This document shows positions 46,964 through 60,217 of a stretch of 64,000 nt of DNA, piece by piece. The stretch comes from Dasypus novemcinctus. Its lineage: Eukaryota > Chordata > Mammalia > Cingulata > Dasypodidae. Below the pieces are notes generated by a model. The model searched no databases. It saw only the letters and a list, made by a program, of their open reading frames with translations, and was not told the DNA's origin. Within the stretch, counting starts at the first letter, position 1; each line of letters opens with the position of its first letter. The stretch lies in NCBI RefSeq assembly GCF_030445035.2, contig NC_080701.1, positions 13,668,739-13,732,738 of the forward strand. Direction: 5' to 3'. Position numbers and translations under genes: made by a program.

Positions 46964-48495
46964 GCATCCTTCTCACATGCATGTGGATCATTCTCCAGGA
47001 TAGACCAACTGTTGAGTCACAAAACAAGTCTCAAAAAATATAAAAATATTGAAATTATATATAGCATCTTCTCTGATGATAATGGAATGAAGCTGGAAAT
47101 CATTAACAGATGGAGAACTGGAAAATCCACAAATATTTGGAAGTGAAATAACACACTCTTAATCAGTGGATTAAAGAAGAAACTGCAAGAAATCGGTAAA
47201 TATCCTGAGACATACAAGAACAATGATACAACATATCAAAACTTGTGGGATGCAGCAAAGGCAGTCAGGTGGGGGGAGGATTTATTGTCCTAAATGCTTA
47301 CATTAAAAGAAGAAGAGCTAAAATAAGACTTGGAGGAACTGGAAAAAGAACATCAAATGAATTCCAAAGCAAGCAGGAGGAAAGAAATAACAAATATTAA
47401 AGCAGAAATAAGTGAAATTGTGAATAAAAAACAATAGGGAGAATTAACCAAATGAAAAGTTTGTTCTTTGAAAAGATGAATAAAATTGATAAACCATTAG
47501 CTAGAGTGACAAGGAAAAATAAAGATGATGCAATAAAATCAGGAATGATAGGGAGGACACTACTAATGACTCCACAGAAATAAAAAGGATCATAAGAGGA
47601 TACTATGAATAATTGTGTGCCAACAAATTAGACAATCTAGATGCAATGGACAACTTCCTAGAAACAAACCACCTACTTGCACTGACTCTAGAAGAAATAG
47701 AAGACCTCAACAGACCAATTACAAATAAAGAGATTGACTCAATTATCAAAAATCTCCTAACAAAGAAAAGACAGGACCATATAGATGGCTTCACAGGTGA
47801 ATGTGACTAATCATTCCAAAAAGAATCAATCCTGTTCAAACTCTTGCAAAAAATTGAAGAGGAGGAAACACTACCTAACCCATTATATGAGACGAATGCT
47901 ATCCTAATAGCAAAGCCAGATAAAGATACTATGAGAAAAGAAAATTATAGATTAATTTCTTTAATAAATATACATGCAAAAATCTTCAACAAAATACTTG
48001 CAAATCAAAAGAATTATGTACCATGATGAAGTGGGTTTGGTCCCAGGTATGCAAGGGTAGTTCAACATGAGAAAATCAATAATTGTAATAAACCACATCA
48101 ACAAAACAAAGGAGGAAAAGCACACGATCATTTCTATTGATGTAGAAAAGGCATTTGACAAAATCTAACATCCTTTCTTGATAAAAATATGGAGACAAAT
48201 AGGAATAAAAAAAATTTCAATATCAACCTGATAAAGGGCATACATGAAAAACCCACAGCTACCATCATACTCAGTGGTGAAAGACTGAAAGCTTTCCCTC
48301 CTAAGATAAGGATGCCCACAGTTACCACTGTTATTCAGCATTGTACTGGAGAGTCTAGCCAGAGCAGTTAATGAAGAAAAAGAAATGAAAGGCATCCAGA
48401 TTGGGAAGGAGGAAGTAAAACTTTCACTCTTTGCAGATGACATTATCCTATCTTGAAAAATCCTGAAAAATCTATGGCCAACAAAGCTACTAGAG

Positions 48496-48909
48496 GGAAG
48501 CAGATTTGGCTCACCTGATAGAGCATCCGCCTACCACATGGACGGTCCAGGGTTCAAACCCAGGGCCTCCTGACACATGTGATGAGCTGGTCCATGTGCA
48601 GTGCCGATGCACTCAAGGAGTTCCCTGCCATGCAGCAGTGTGCCCTGCATAGGGGAGCCCCATGCACAAGGAGTGTGCCCCATAAGGAGAGCTGCCCAGC
48701 GTGAAGAAAGTGCAGCCTGCCCAGGAGTAGCACCACACACACACAGCTGACACAGCAAGATGACAACAAAAAGAGACACAGATTCCCAGTGCCGCTGACA
48801 AGAATACAAGCAGACACAGAAGAACACACAGTGAATGGACACAGAGAATAGACAACTGGGGGGGAGGGGGGTGAGAGAAATAAAACATTTTTTAAAATCT
48901 TAATTTGAA
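48496..48909 (+). mobile_element. DAS-type SINE in L1 ORF2
   Basis: The head reads 'ggaagcagatttggctcacc' and the tail 'attttttaaaatctt'. The 13-bp target repeat AAAGCTACTAGAG is perfect at 48,483-48,495 and 48,910-48,922. Confidence 0.95.
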
Positions 48910-50390
48910 AAAGCTACTAGAGCTAATAAATGAATTCAGTAAAGTGGTGGGGTATAAAATGAACATGGAAAAATAAGTAGTGTTGAAGAACCAGCAAGAT
49001 TGCAGCACAGTAAGGAGCTCCTGCTACAGGGCAGTTAGTAAACACCCAGAGCTCTCTGGAGCTAGCTGAAGCACCAGTTTGGGGGCTCCAGGAGACCAGA
49101 AGAGCATCCTGCAACATCCTTGAAGGATTAGAAGGAGGAGACTGCCCATCTGCAGAGAAGACTCATAAGTAGAGGCTCCATGCCCCAGGCGCCGGTGCCC
49201 ATCCTCCACTGGAGGGACAAGCCGCATCAGGAACTACTCCGCGGCCGGAATTGAAAGCTCCACTTCCCCAAAATGGGGGAGGAATAGACGGTTGGGCACC
49301 AATTTCAGCTATGATGAGTAAATTCAGTGGGCTACAGTATAATCCTGAGAACAGTTAAAGTTTGAGCCTGTCCAAATCAGAAAGAGGCCAGGAGCCACGA
49401 TCTTAATTCTGCACCTGTCGCGAGGGGAAGTGGGGCGGGCTGAAAATCCCAGTGCTGGTGGGGACCGGTCTCTTTCCATCCAGATCATATTGCAGCTCTA
49501 GTCTAGGCCCCAGTGCCACCTCCAGCATGGAGGACGCTGTGGGACCTGCACCAGCCTCTCTGGGAAATTACCAACCAAGCCACGGACCCTGGTGACTATC
49601 CTACTCTGGTGGCACGAGCTGCCCCAGGAGCTATTCTGTGGCGGGAATTGGAAGTTCCATTTCCCAGATACGGGAGGAGGAGATGGTTGGTTGGCTGCCA
49701 ATTTCAGCTACTGATCAGTAGACGTGGCTGGCTAAGATATAACCCTGGGAACAGCTGGGGTGAGAAGCAGCCCAAGACAGAAAGAGGCCAGTAGCCACCA
49801 TTCTGACTCTGCCCCCAGGCTGAGGGGAAGCCTGGCAGGAACCAGTTTCTTTCACACAGATCAGCCTGCAGCCCTAGCCTAGGCTTCAGCCCTGCCTCTG
49901 GTGGGGAGGAGCCTGAGGAGCCCTGCACCATCCTATACACGTAACTGCAGGTAACTTTGACTGGAATAGACTGAAAATCAGAAGTCTACCAGGGCAACTG
50001 CGGTCATCTTAAATCTGCACTGCATAGATTGCTGCCCACACCTGCAGCTCCATCCCAAACCCAGGCAGGGGAGAAAGGGATGTGAAGCTTCATCAATCTC
50101 TCTGGGCAACTACAGTCTAGGCCTGCACTTGGATTATCCCACATAGCTGTGACTCTGTCCCTACCCCTGGCAAAGGAGAAAGTTGGAAGAAGCTTCATTG
50201 TTCCCAGGTGCAATGAGGGCAGCTTGAGCCTCCACAGCTTACAGCATCAACTGCATGCTTGTCTCCTACTGCACAACCAGCAAGGAAGAAAGGATAGGAA
50301 CCCTAAACTAAAGAGAAAAACTGCACCCAGAATAAATACTCCAGTAAGCCAAATGCGAAGACACCAACAAAAAATAACAACCCACACCAA

Positions 50391-51745
50391 AAAACAGGAA
50401 GCAATGGCCTACTTAAAGGAACAAGATAAGCCTCCAGATGACATAAAGGAGTTGAGACAACTAATTATAGATGCTCAAACCAACTCCGTAATAAATTTAA
50501 TGAGATGGTATTAAGAAGACATTGGATGAGCACTAACAATTTGAAAGCATACATAGAAAAATAGCAGATCTTATGGGAATGAAAGGTGCAATAAATGAAA
50601 TTTAAGAAAAACATTGGAATCATATAATAGGAGATTTGAGGAGGCAGAAGAAAGGATTGGTGAGCTTGAAAAAATGGCCTCTGAAAGTGAACATACAAAA
50701 GAACAGATGAAGAAAAGAAAGGAAAAAATTGAACAAGGTCTCAGGGAACTAAATGACAGCAAAAGGCATTCAAACATATGTGTCATTGGTGTCCCAGAAG
50801 GAGAAGAGAAGGGAAAAGGGGCAGAAGGAATTCTGAAGAAATAATGGTAGAAAATGTACCAACCCTATTGAAGGACATAGATATCCCTGTCCAAGAAGCA
50901 CAATGTACTCCCATCCGAAAAATTCCAAATAGAACAATTCCAAGACACATATTCATCAGAATGTCAAAGGCCAAAGACAGGGAAGCAGATTTGGCCCAGT
51001 GGATAGGGCATCTGCCTACCACATGGGAGGTCTGCGGTTCAAACCCCAGGCCTCCTTGACCTGTATCGAGCTGGCCCATGCGCAGTGCTGATGCACGCAA
51101 GGAGTGCCATGCCACACAGGGGTGTCCCCCCTGTAGGAGATCCCCACGCTCAAGGAGTGCACCCTGTAAGGAGAGCCACCCAGCGCCAAAGAAAGTGCAG
51201 CCTGCCCAAGAATGGTGCCCCACACATGGAGAGCTGACACAGCAAGATGACACAACAAAAAGAAACACAGATTCCTTGTGCCACTGATAAGGATAGAAGC
51301 AGTCACAGAAGAACACACAGCAAATGGACAGAGAGCAGACAACTGGACACCTGGGGTGGGGGAAAGGGGAGAGAAATAAATAAAAAATCTTAAAAAAAAA
51401 AAATAAGGACAAAGACAAAGAATTCTGAGAGCAGCAAGAGAAAAGCAGTGCATAACATATAAGGGATATCCAATAAGATTAAGTGCTGATTTTTCACCAG
51501 AAACCATGGAGGCCAGAAGACAGTGGTCTGATATATTTAAGATACTACAAGAGAAAAACTTCCAGCCAAGAATCTTATATCCAGCAAGACTGTCTTTCAA
51601 AAATGAGGGTGAAATTAGAATATTCACAGATAAACAGAAACTGAGAAAATTTCTAAGCAGGAGACCAGATTTTCAGGAAATATTAAAGGGTAAGTTAGAG
51701 CCTGAAAAAAAAAGACAGGAGAAAGGAGCCTGGAAGAGAGTCTAG
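50391..51745 (+). pseudogene. L1/HAL1 ORF1 relic interrupted by a SINE
   Basis: ORF1p is the RNA-binding, trimer-forming protein of L1. The coiled-coil part includes NRRFEEAEERIGELEKM, the RRM part SNICVIGVPEGEEKGKGAEG, and the C-terminal domain runs GYPIRLSADFSPETMEARRQ to NFQPRILYPARLSF and DKQKLRKFLS. All align in order with human ORF1p from memory. The SINE at 50,991 splits the chain between the RRM and C-terminal domains, and a frame change is present at about 50,844. The two halves are otherwise well preserved. Confidence 0.85.
50991..51404 (+). mobile_element. DAS-type SINE inside the HAL1-like ORF1
   Basis: The head reads 'ggaagcagatttggcccagt' and the tail is A-rich. Target repeats AAGGCCAAAGACAG (before) and AAGGACAAAGACAA (after) differ by two bases. 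Confidence 0.93.
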
Positions 51746-54214
51746 AAATGAAGATTATATCAATAAAAGTAACTAAAAGTGTCCAAAGAGTGGTGAAAAT
51801 AAAATATGACACATAAAACTCAAATAGGAATAAACTTAATCAATGATGTAAAGCACTTGTATTCAGAAAACTGCAACTCAATGTTAAAAAAAAAAAAAAA
51901 AAAGCCCTAAATAACTGGAAGAACATTCCATGTTCATGGATGGAAGACTAAATATTATCAAGATGTCAATTCTACTCAAGTTGATATGCAGATTTAATGC
52001 AATCCCAATAAAAATTCCACCAGCATTAAAGAAAACATTGAAAACACGATCATCAAATTTATTTTGAAGGGTGAGGGGTCCTGAATAGCCAGAAACCTCA
52101 CAAAAACGAAAAGTGAACCCTCTACTCCAGACTTTAAGTCATAATACCCACCTATAGTGGCCAGCATGGTACTGTTCTAAAGACAGACACAATAGACCAA
52201 TGGAAACAAATTTACATTTCAGAAACAGACCCTCACAGGTATGGTCAAGTGATTTTTGACTAGCCTGTCAAAGTTGCACAGCCTGGGCAGAACAATCCAA
52301 CAAAAGGTGCTGAAAAAATTGGACATCCATAGCTGAAAGAAGGAAAGACGACCCCTATCTCACACCTTATCCAAAAATTAACTCAAAATGGATCAAAAAA
52401 CTAAAAATAAAAGCAAGAACCATAAAATTTATAGAAGAAATTGTAGGAAAATATCTTAAAGACCTGGTGGTAGATGGTGGATTCTTAAAGGAGATAAGAG
52501 GAGGACTGAATGGACTACTGATGTTTAATGTATGTAGAAGTTTTAATTACCTTTACTGTATATGTATGGAAATATATAAAGTGGATGGTAACACACAGCA
52601 ACAGCTAATTTATAAATGGGGGTATGACTGAAAATGGTAGTGTAGTTACATAAATGCCAGTTGACAGAATGCTGGAGAATAATCTAGGAAGTGAATGGCA
52701 CAGTGGACCAAGAGGTGGATGAGAATTGTGATTGATGGTACAGATGCAAGAGTATTCTTTGTTAGCTAGAACAGATGTATATTACTGCTGCAGGGTGCTG
52801 GGAATGTGGAGAATAATGGGAAAAATGCAAACCTATGGACTGTGGTTAGTAGTAGTAATATAATATTCTTGCATCTATGCAAAAGATGTACTGAGTTGGT
52901 ACTGAGGCAGTATGGAAAATGTGAGCCAAATGTACATTGTGAACATGGTAACAATCAGATGATATTATTTTATCTGTAGCAAATGACACACCACATTGTG
53001 GTGTGTTGATGGAAGGGTGTTGTTTGGGAATTCTGCACATGTGCATGATTGTTTTATAAGTTTACAACTTTTGTCATAAAAAATATATTTAAAAAATAAT
53101 AATAGGGTGAGTTGGGTGAAAAACACACCAAATGTAAGATAAAGACTATAATTAGTAGTAAGATTTTGACAATATTATTTCATAATTTGTAACAAACGTC
53201 TCATGACAATGCAAAATGTTGGTGGAGGGTTGATGTGTATGATGTTATACATGTTTGCTTTGTAGGTTCAAAATTTTACTATGCATTTAATTGTTTATGT
53301 ATGTTCATATATAAATGATATAAAGATAATAGGATTGGTTAGGGGAAAAATATTTTTAGTAGTAATATTTTGACAATGCTCTTTATTAGTTAAAAAGGTT
53401 TAAAAACAATGCAAGTTATTGGTGGTAGAGTGAGATGTTATATGTTTGTTTGATGTTATATATGTTTTGTAAGTTCGCAGCAATTATACACTTATTGTTT
53501 ATGTATGTTTATGTATGAGTGATATATTTCAATAAATTTTTAAAAAAGGAAAAATGAAAAAAAAAATGTAGCGTTTCTGTACACTAATAATAAGCAAGGT
53601 CAGGATGAAATCAAGGAAAAATTCCCTTTACAGTAGCAACTAAAATAATAAAATATCTAGCAATAAATTTAACCAAAGATGTAAATGATTTTGTATACAG
53701 AAAACTACAAAACATTGCCAAAAGAAATCAGAGAAGACCTAAAGAAATGGAAAGACATTCCATCTTCATGGATTAGAAGATAAAATATCGTTACGATGTC
53801 AGTTATACCCAAAGTAATTTACAGATTCATAAAATCAAATCAATACAAATTCCAACAGCTTATTTTGTAAAAATGGAAAAACCAGTTACAAAGGGTAAGG
53901 GGTCTCAGATAGCCAAAAACATCTTGAAAAAGAACAAAATTGGAGGACTCACTTGTCTTGACTTTAAAACATATTACAAAGCTACAGTGGTCAAATTGCA
54001 AGGTATTGGCACAAGTATAAATATATTGATCAATGAAATCAAATGGAGAGTTCAGAAATAGACACATCTATGGCCAATTGAATTTTGACAAGGGAAAGAA
54101 TAGTGTCTTCAGCAAATGATGCTGGCATAATTGGATATCCATATGCAAAAGAATGAAAGGGACCTTATCTCACACCAAATGGATCAAAGACCTAAATATA
54201 AGAAACAGGACTAT

Positions 54215-54822
54215 TATTAAGGACAACTTAAAATCTCAAAAATGTCCCCACATCTCATCTCTTCTACCCTCTCCCTGCCCTCAACAGCTACTGTGGCCAC
54301 TTTCTCCACCTCGATGCTATGATTTCTTCCATTACTTGTCACAATAGTTTTATAGTAGAATATCAGTAAGTCCACTCTAGTCCATAGTTTATTCCTCCTT
54401 TCTGTGGACCCTGGGATGGTGATGTCCCCTTCACCTCTAGATCAAGAGGGGGCTTAGATGCTGGACCTTATATATTCTGCCATAACCCACTGAATATACT
54501 GAGGGAGAGTGCGAACTACAGGGTAAACTATTATCTGTGTAGTGCAGCAGTGCCCCAAAATGTGTTCACCAAGTGTGATGAATGTGCTGCAATGAAGAGG
54601 GAGGTTGTTGGTGTGGGAGGAGTGGGGTGGGGAGGTGGGAGGTATACAGGAACCTCATTTTTTAGTGTAACATTTTTTTGGTGACATATTTTTGAAAAAA
54701 TACAATTTACAAAAATGATGTGGGTGGGGATTGGGTTATATGGGAACCTCTTATGTTTCTTGTTTTTTTTTTAATGTTTTTTAAAGTAACATTCCTTGTA
54801 TCTATTAACTGTAATTTAAAAA
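54215..54822 (+). mobile_element. Twin-primed LINE 3' end (5' part inverted)
   Basis: The 15-bp repeat AAGAAACAGGACTAT is perfect on both sides (54,200-54,214 and 54,823-54,837). Inside, 54,215 to about 54,450 matches the family in antisense (compare 58,020-58,250), while about 54,452-54,822 matches it in sense and ends in an A-rich tail. An inverted 5' part within one pair of target repeats is the signature of twin priming. Confidence 0.9.
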
Positions 54823-56336
54823 AAGAAACAGGACTATAAAAGTCCTAGAAAAAAATGTACAGAAGCATTGTCAGGATCTTGTGTTAGGCAGTTGTTTCTT
54901 AGACTTTACACCAAAAGCACAAACAACAAAAGAAAAAATAGATAAATGGACTTCCTCAAAATTAAACACTTTTACACATCCAAGGACTTACCTGGAAAGT
55001 GAAAATACAACCAGCTCAATGGGAGAAAATATTTGGAAACCGCATATCCAATATGAATTTATTATCCAGAATACATAAAGAAATCCTACAACTCAATAAT
55101 AAAAAGACAAAATTGGCAAAAGACTTGAATATACATTTTTCTGAAGAGGATATATAAATGGCTTAAAAGCACATGAAAGGATGTTCAATATCACTACCTA
55201 CTAGGGAAAAGCAAATCAAAACCACAATGAGATATCATTTCACACCTGTTAGAATGGCTACTTAAAAAAAACAACTACAAGTACTGAACAAGATGAGGAG
55301 AAATAGGAACATTCATTCACTGCTGGTGGGAATGTAAAATGGTACAGCTGCTGTGGAAGACATTCTGGTAGTTCCTTAGGAAGCTAAATATAGAATAACC
55401 ATTTTTAAGCAAATCCACCTTTAGGTATATACTCAGAAAAACTGAAAGCATGGACTTAAACAGCTATTTGCACACCAATGGTCAGAGCAGCATTTCCACA
55501 TTTGCCAAAATATGGAAGCAACCCAAGTGTCCATCACTTGGTGAATGGATAAATAAAATGCGGTATATACATATGATGGAATATTATTCGGCCATAAAAA
55601 GGAATGAAGTCCTGATGCATGCAACACCATGGATGAACCTGACGACATTATGCTGAGTGAACCAGACACAAATGGACAAATAATGTATGCATACTCTCAC
55701 TGATATGAATTAATTATAATAAGCAAACTCATAGAATTAGAATCTAGAATATAGATTACCAAGGGATAGTTTCAGCATAGAGAAGGGGGAGCTGATGTTA
55801 AATTTGTACAGAATTTCTGCTTAGGTGAATTATAAAGGTTTGGAAATGGATGATGATGATGGTAGCACTATTGTCAGGGTAATTAACAGCCCTGAATTAT
55901 AGTTTGAATGTGGTTAAAAGGGGAAACTTTAGGTCATATATGATACTAGAATAAAAATTAAAAGATAAAACAGTTCTGTATAGCACAACCCTATTGTAGA
56001 AGATTGACTATAGTTAATGATACAAGTATAAGAATATTCTTTCATGAATTATAATAAATGTAAGATACTAATATAAGGTATTAAAATAGAGTGGTATATG
56101 AGAAAAATACCAATTTTAAACTATGGATTATATTTAATAGTACTATTTTAATAACCTTTCCTCAGGTGAAACAAAGGTATCTACTCTTTATAAAAATAGT
56201 ACAATTATTAAAAAGGGCTGTCAGTTTTAGCAAATGTTCTACTCTAATGCAAGGTGCTAATGGTGGGACAGTGTATGGAAATACTGTATTTTATGCATAA
56301 TTGTTCTGTAAATGCACAACTTCTCTAATTTAAAAA

Positions 56337-57763
56337 AGTGTGCTTATTTAGGGTACTGTTTTTAAGCTATCTTCTCCAAAAAGTCTTAAGTACTTTCTTT
56401 TCTGTGTTATTTTTCATCTGACTATGGAATTGTGACCAGAGTCAGACAAAAGCCCTGGCAGTTATATAGAATTCAAAAAAGCTGTGGCCCTACCAGTTAG
56501 GTAGAATAAGAAAAGAATATGGCATTCTTTCTATATCAAAGAGATTGCAACAAATTAAAAGTAAAACATGAAGGATCCATTGAAATGTTCTTAGAGTAGT
56601 TTTAGAGCTAAATAGACATTTCACTATCTTCCGGGAGGCAAAGAAATGTAAAGCCAACAAAGATATTAAAATTAGCTGCATCACAATGGGAGCTTCAACA
56701 ATCTCAGCTATGTGAAGGCAATCCAAAAATTATTCAGTATAATGTACTTGTTTCCTTGCTAAATAAATATGTTTTAACCTTGGAAAAATGGAATAAAAAG
56801 TATGCATTTGGTATTTTAAGCATTTGTAATGCTTGAGATAATTTAGCTTGTTAGAATAACAGATTGCCCATGAGACTCACATTTAAAAGGTATCATTAAA
56901 AATTAGTACATACTTATGATTTTTAAATTGAAATCCTACCAAGTTTAAAACATTATTGGAACATTTAATCTGAATTTTTAAATTTTTTATTGCATAGAAT
57001 TATTGTCATCAACAAAATTTCACTTGCAAGATGAGAAAAGATCTAATGAAAGTATATGTTCTATACTTTGGCTGAATTATATGTTTTATCAATATGTATC
57101 AATAAAATTAATTTTAAAAATTATCCTTTAAACATAGAGATTTAACTACTTTTCAGAAAAATTAATGAAACTTCAGCCTCATGCTGATCTTCATTTTCTA
57201 ACTCCATTATAAAAATTGCTGAGCAGTATGCACTAATTTGTGTCTTCATTCAATAAACATTTGCATTTCTAGTAGGCAAGATAATATGCTGGACTCATAA
57301 ATGATGGGATAAACAGAAGAAGAAAGCTCAGCATGGATCCAATGCTTAAAAGAAGGGAAGGCTTACCCTGAAGAATCAGTAGAAAAGCATCTCACACAAA
57401 ACTATTTATTTCATGTACTCAATAAGATAAAAGAAAAAAATGGCCTGTGAAAGAAAAAGAGATCTTATGGAGGAAGCATAGTAATAGAAAACATACCTAA
57501 TGGTAAATATTTTATTTGTGGTACCCTGTGCAGTTGACCTTCAGAACAACCTGAAGAGTTAGAGTAATATATCTCCTGTTTGTGTAAGCAGAATATTAAA
57601 AATGGGAAAAGAGATCACAATATATGAAAATGCAACCTGGTGAGATTAGGGGCCAAGTTGAATCTTTCTCATTTTCTTGGAACTATGACTAAACTTAGAA
57701 TTGACAACAGTAGGTGCTAAATGCTCCATATTATAAATTCAGAGCACTTTCAGATGAGAATGC
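56337..57763. other. Unassigned intergenic sequence
   Basis: AT-rich sequence after the L1 tail. No repeat or gene was recognised. Nothing exon-like was seen. Confidence 0.5.
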
Positions 57764-59169
57764 TTTTTTTAAAAAATGTTGAATTAAAAAAATATAAGAG
57801 GTTCTCATATACTCCCACCCCCCTCACCCCACTCCTCCCACATCAACAACCCCCCACCACCACTGTGGCACACTCATTGCACTTGGTGAACACACCCCAG
57901 AGCACTGCTGCACCACATGGATAACAGTCGTCCACATTGTAGTTTACACTCTCCCCCAGGCCACCCAGTGGGTTATGGCAGGATATATATATGTCCAGCA
58001 TCTGTCCCTGCAATATCATTCAGGACAACCCCAAGCCCCGAAAATGCCCCCACACCACATCTCTTCTTCCCTCTCCCTGCCCCCAGCAACTACCGTGGCC
58101 TCTTCTCCACATCAATGTTACAATTTCTTCCATTACTAGTCACAGTAGTTCCATAGTAGAATATCAGTAAGTCCACTCTAATCCATATTTTATTCCTCCA
58201 TCCTGTGGCCCCTGGGATGTTGATGTCCACACCACCTCTATATTGAGAGGGGCTTTAGATTCCACATGGGTGGTGGATACTTGGAGTTGTAGGCACTCTC
58301 AGTTCCCTGGTGTGGTGGTTGACCATCTTCACCTCCCTTTTAACTGGCCTGGGTAAGTCCAATGAACCAAGGGTAGGAATTGCAAGTCTGCTGAGGCTCA
58401 GGGTCCAGCTGGCACATGGACAGTCCAGAGATTCAAGTCTCCTGAGTATACACCAATCCTAGTGCCAACCACAGGTTCAGTAAAAGTGATAGAAGAGATG
58501 TGTAGAAAGGTCATATCTGAGTCCAACTCCATCACACTCAGGAACACAAATTCCAAAGTAGGGCCAACTGATACGGCACTGAACTCCAGAGCCATCTGCC
58601 ATGACCATAGAACCTGTGGGTCTCCATAGGCCTCAGGAGAACCAGTACCTGGGGTTGTATCTACTTTGTCTGTCTCTGGGGTCCTGCTGAGGTGTGCATA
58701 AGTGCAACCTCTCTGATGACCTCCCAACTCTTTTTTGGAAACTCTTAGCCATATAAACTCATTTGTCTTTGCCATTTCCCCCTTTTTTCCAAGGTCAAAT
58801 AGCAGTTTTTAACACATGATCCTACATGTTGGCTGAGATATTCTGCTGGTCTGAGTTGACCCTTTTATTCAAGGTCTTTTTCTAGTTACATTACCAGCTG
58901 GTGCTTGGTAGTAATCCTTAGGTGCCAGGGAGGCTTATCCCCAGGACTCCTGACCCATGCTAGGGGGAAGGTAATGCATTCATATGCTGAGTTTGGCTTA
59001 GAGAGTGGCCACATTTGAGCAACATGGAGGCTCTCAGGAGGTAACTCTTAGGCATCCTGCAGCTCTAGGCCTAGTTCATATTTCAGGCACAGAGGCTTAT
59101 AAGCATAGTCATCAGTATCAAAGGCTCATTGTTGGACCATCCTTCTTTGTTGGTCTTTGTCATTGCACT
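57764..59169 (-). mobile_element. Antisense LINE 3' end adjoining the inverted repeat
   Basis: It starts with a T run and 'gttctcatatactcccaccc', and parallels 35,411-36,800 over about 1.4 kb. It stops at 'ggtctttgtcattgcact', exactly where the right arm of the inverted repeat begins. On the minus strand the order is L1/BLOC1S4 arm, then this LINE tail. Confidence 0.8.
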
Positions 59170-60217
59170 AAAAGCATGCAAAAGAAAACTGAGTAATTAT
59201 TATTATTGAATATTAACAAAGCTCTGATGGTTCAGTAGTTTTTAAAGATTATATAAATATCCATATATCTTGAAAAGACAATACTGTTAATTGGGTTGTA
59301 ACATCCATAAAAATAACAGTTCTGTCAGAGTTAACAGATAAATTCACTCATTTTGTTTCTCCAATCTCCTACCAAGCAGCTTTCAGATTAGAATTGCAAG
59401 ACAGAAAAATCATATATTCTGTGTGAAATCACAAAGACACTGTGAAAGAGTGCAGAAAATAAGCTAGAAATATCCATGTGCCAAAATCATATGCATATAT
59501 TATCAAGATATCAAGATAAGAAACTCGGTGCCCTCTTAAAGTACTTGTCTCACAGACTCAGATCTGCGGTCTTTCACTGCAACTAGGAAAATGGACTTTG
59601 GTCAGAAAAAGGATGGGTGGTTCATATCCAGTCTGCTGTTGCCTCGTGGAAGACGACTTGTTAAAGAAGGAGGGTACATTAACTGTTTGCAAGAATTTTT
59701 TAAACATATGGGGGAAAGTACCCAGTTCAGCTTCTGCCTTTGTGACTTGCTCCTCCATTTAAGCCATGCTGTTCCTGATCATTTTCATGAGGGCCTCAGG
59801 TTTGTTGATCTTGCTTTAGATATGCCTCATCTCAGTGGCTTTGCCATAATGTGGGGTAGACCTTGACTGATGATGTGGGAGGAGTCATATCCAACATGCC
59901 CATGAATTTTTCCACTTTAGTAACCAGGTCTTTAAGACTTGAGTCTATGGCCTCAAACTCAGGCCAGACCCAGTGCCACTTGCAGCAGGAGGTAGGTGGC
60001 TTAGCCCATGGCCATGCGGCATAATCAGGGCAGGTCAGAGATAGGTGCTCTGCTCTCTGGGCCCTCATCCTCCCACAGTCCTTAGGCACTGCTGTGGCTC
60101 TGCAACATGTTGCTGTCCCAGCTTCATGTGGCTCAGTGTAGCTTGGGCTCATCCACGAGTTCCTCACATAAGGATCTGTGACCCATGGCACAAACTTCCA
60201 TGACCTGTGAAGGCCTG
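59170..60217 (-). pseudogene. BLOC1S4: BLOC1S4 retrocopy, inverted duplicate
   Basis: It carries the same relic as the left arm: EFEAIDSSLKDLVTKVEKFM and, further on, MEEQVTKAEAELGTFPHMFK to SCSERPQI. The last 66 codons differ from the left arm by one residue (Leu to Phe). The same disabling stop before MEEQ is present, so the copy was already dead when duplicated. It retains the upstream L1 site as AAAAATATTCCA, closer to the L1 consensus than the left arm. Confidence 0.85.

Larger units (their letters stand above)
48973..53571 (+). mobile_element. HAL1-like LINE: 5' UTR, ORF1, short ORF2 remnant, 3' UTR
   Basis: It is inserted in the older L1 ORF2 between 'aaaaataagtag' and 'aaaaaaatgtag' (10 of 12 match, the target repeat). 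A GC-rich 5' UTR runs to about 50,400, then ORF1 to 51,745, then only the C-terminal end of ORF2 (51,850-52,480) and a 3' UTR ending in an A tail at 53,560. The endonuclease and most of the reverse transcriptase are missing. That ORF1-plus-tail layout is what is known as HAL1 (half-L1), which must borrow a reverse transcriptase. It is also possible that a normal L1 lost its ORF2 by deletion. Confidence 0.75.
40060..56336 (+). mobile_element. Old near-full-length L1 LINE, split by at least six insertions
   Basis: The 5' region reads 'aacatggtgatgtaagacat', like an L1 5' UTR. ORF1-like sequence follows to about 42,400, then the start of ORF2 (relics of NVNGLN and the motif CLQETHLGPKVKGW at 42,750-42,800). 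ORF2 resumes at 45,365 (FHANINQKRAEVAILL), 46,964, 48,910, 53,571 (AFLYTNN) and 54,823, and ends in a 3' UTR near 56,336. Fragments appear in order without overlap or gap. Subtracting the insertions leaves about 6.5 kb. Stops and frameshifts are frequent, so it is inactive. The name and age class (L1M-like) are inference. Confidence 0.8.

Noticed and set aside
47603-48443. Minus-strand open frames
   Set aside because: They are shadows of the L1 ORF2 reverse-transcriptase region, which is on the + strand.
48496-48570. tRNA-like A and B boxes
   Set aside because: These are SINE heads, followed by the SINE body and A tail. They do not form a complete tRNA.
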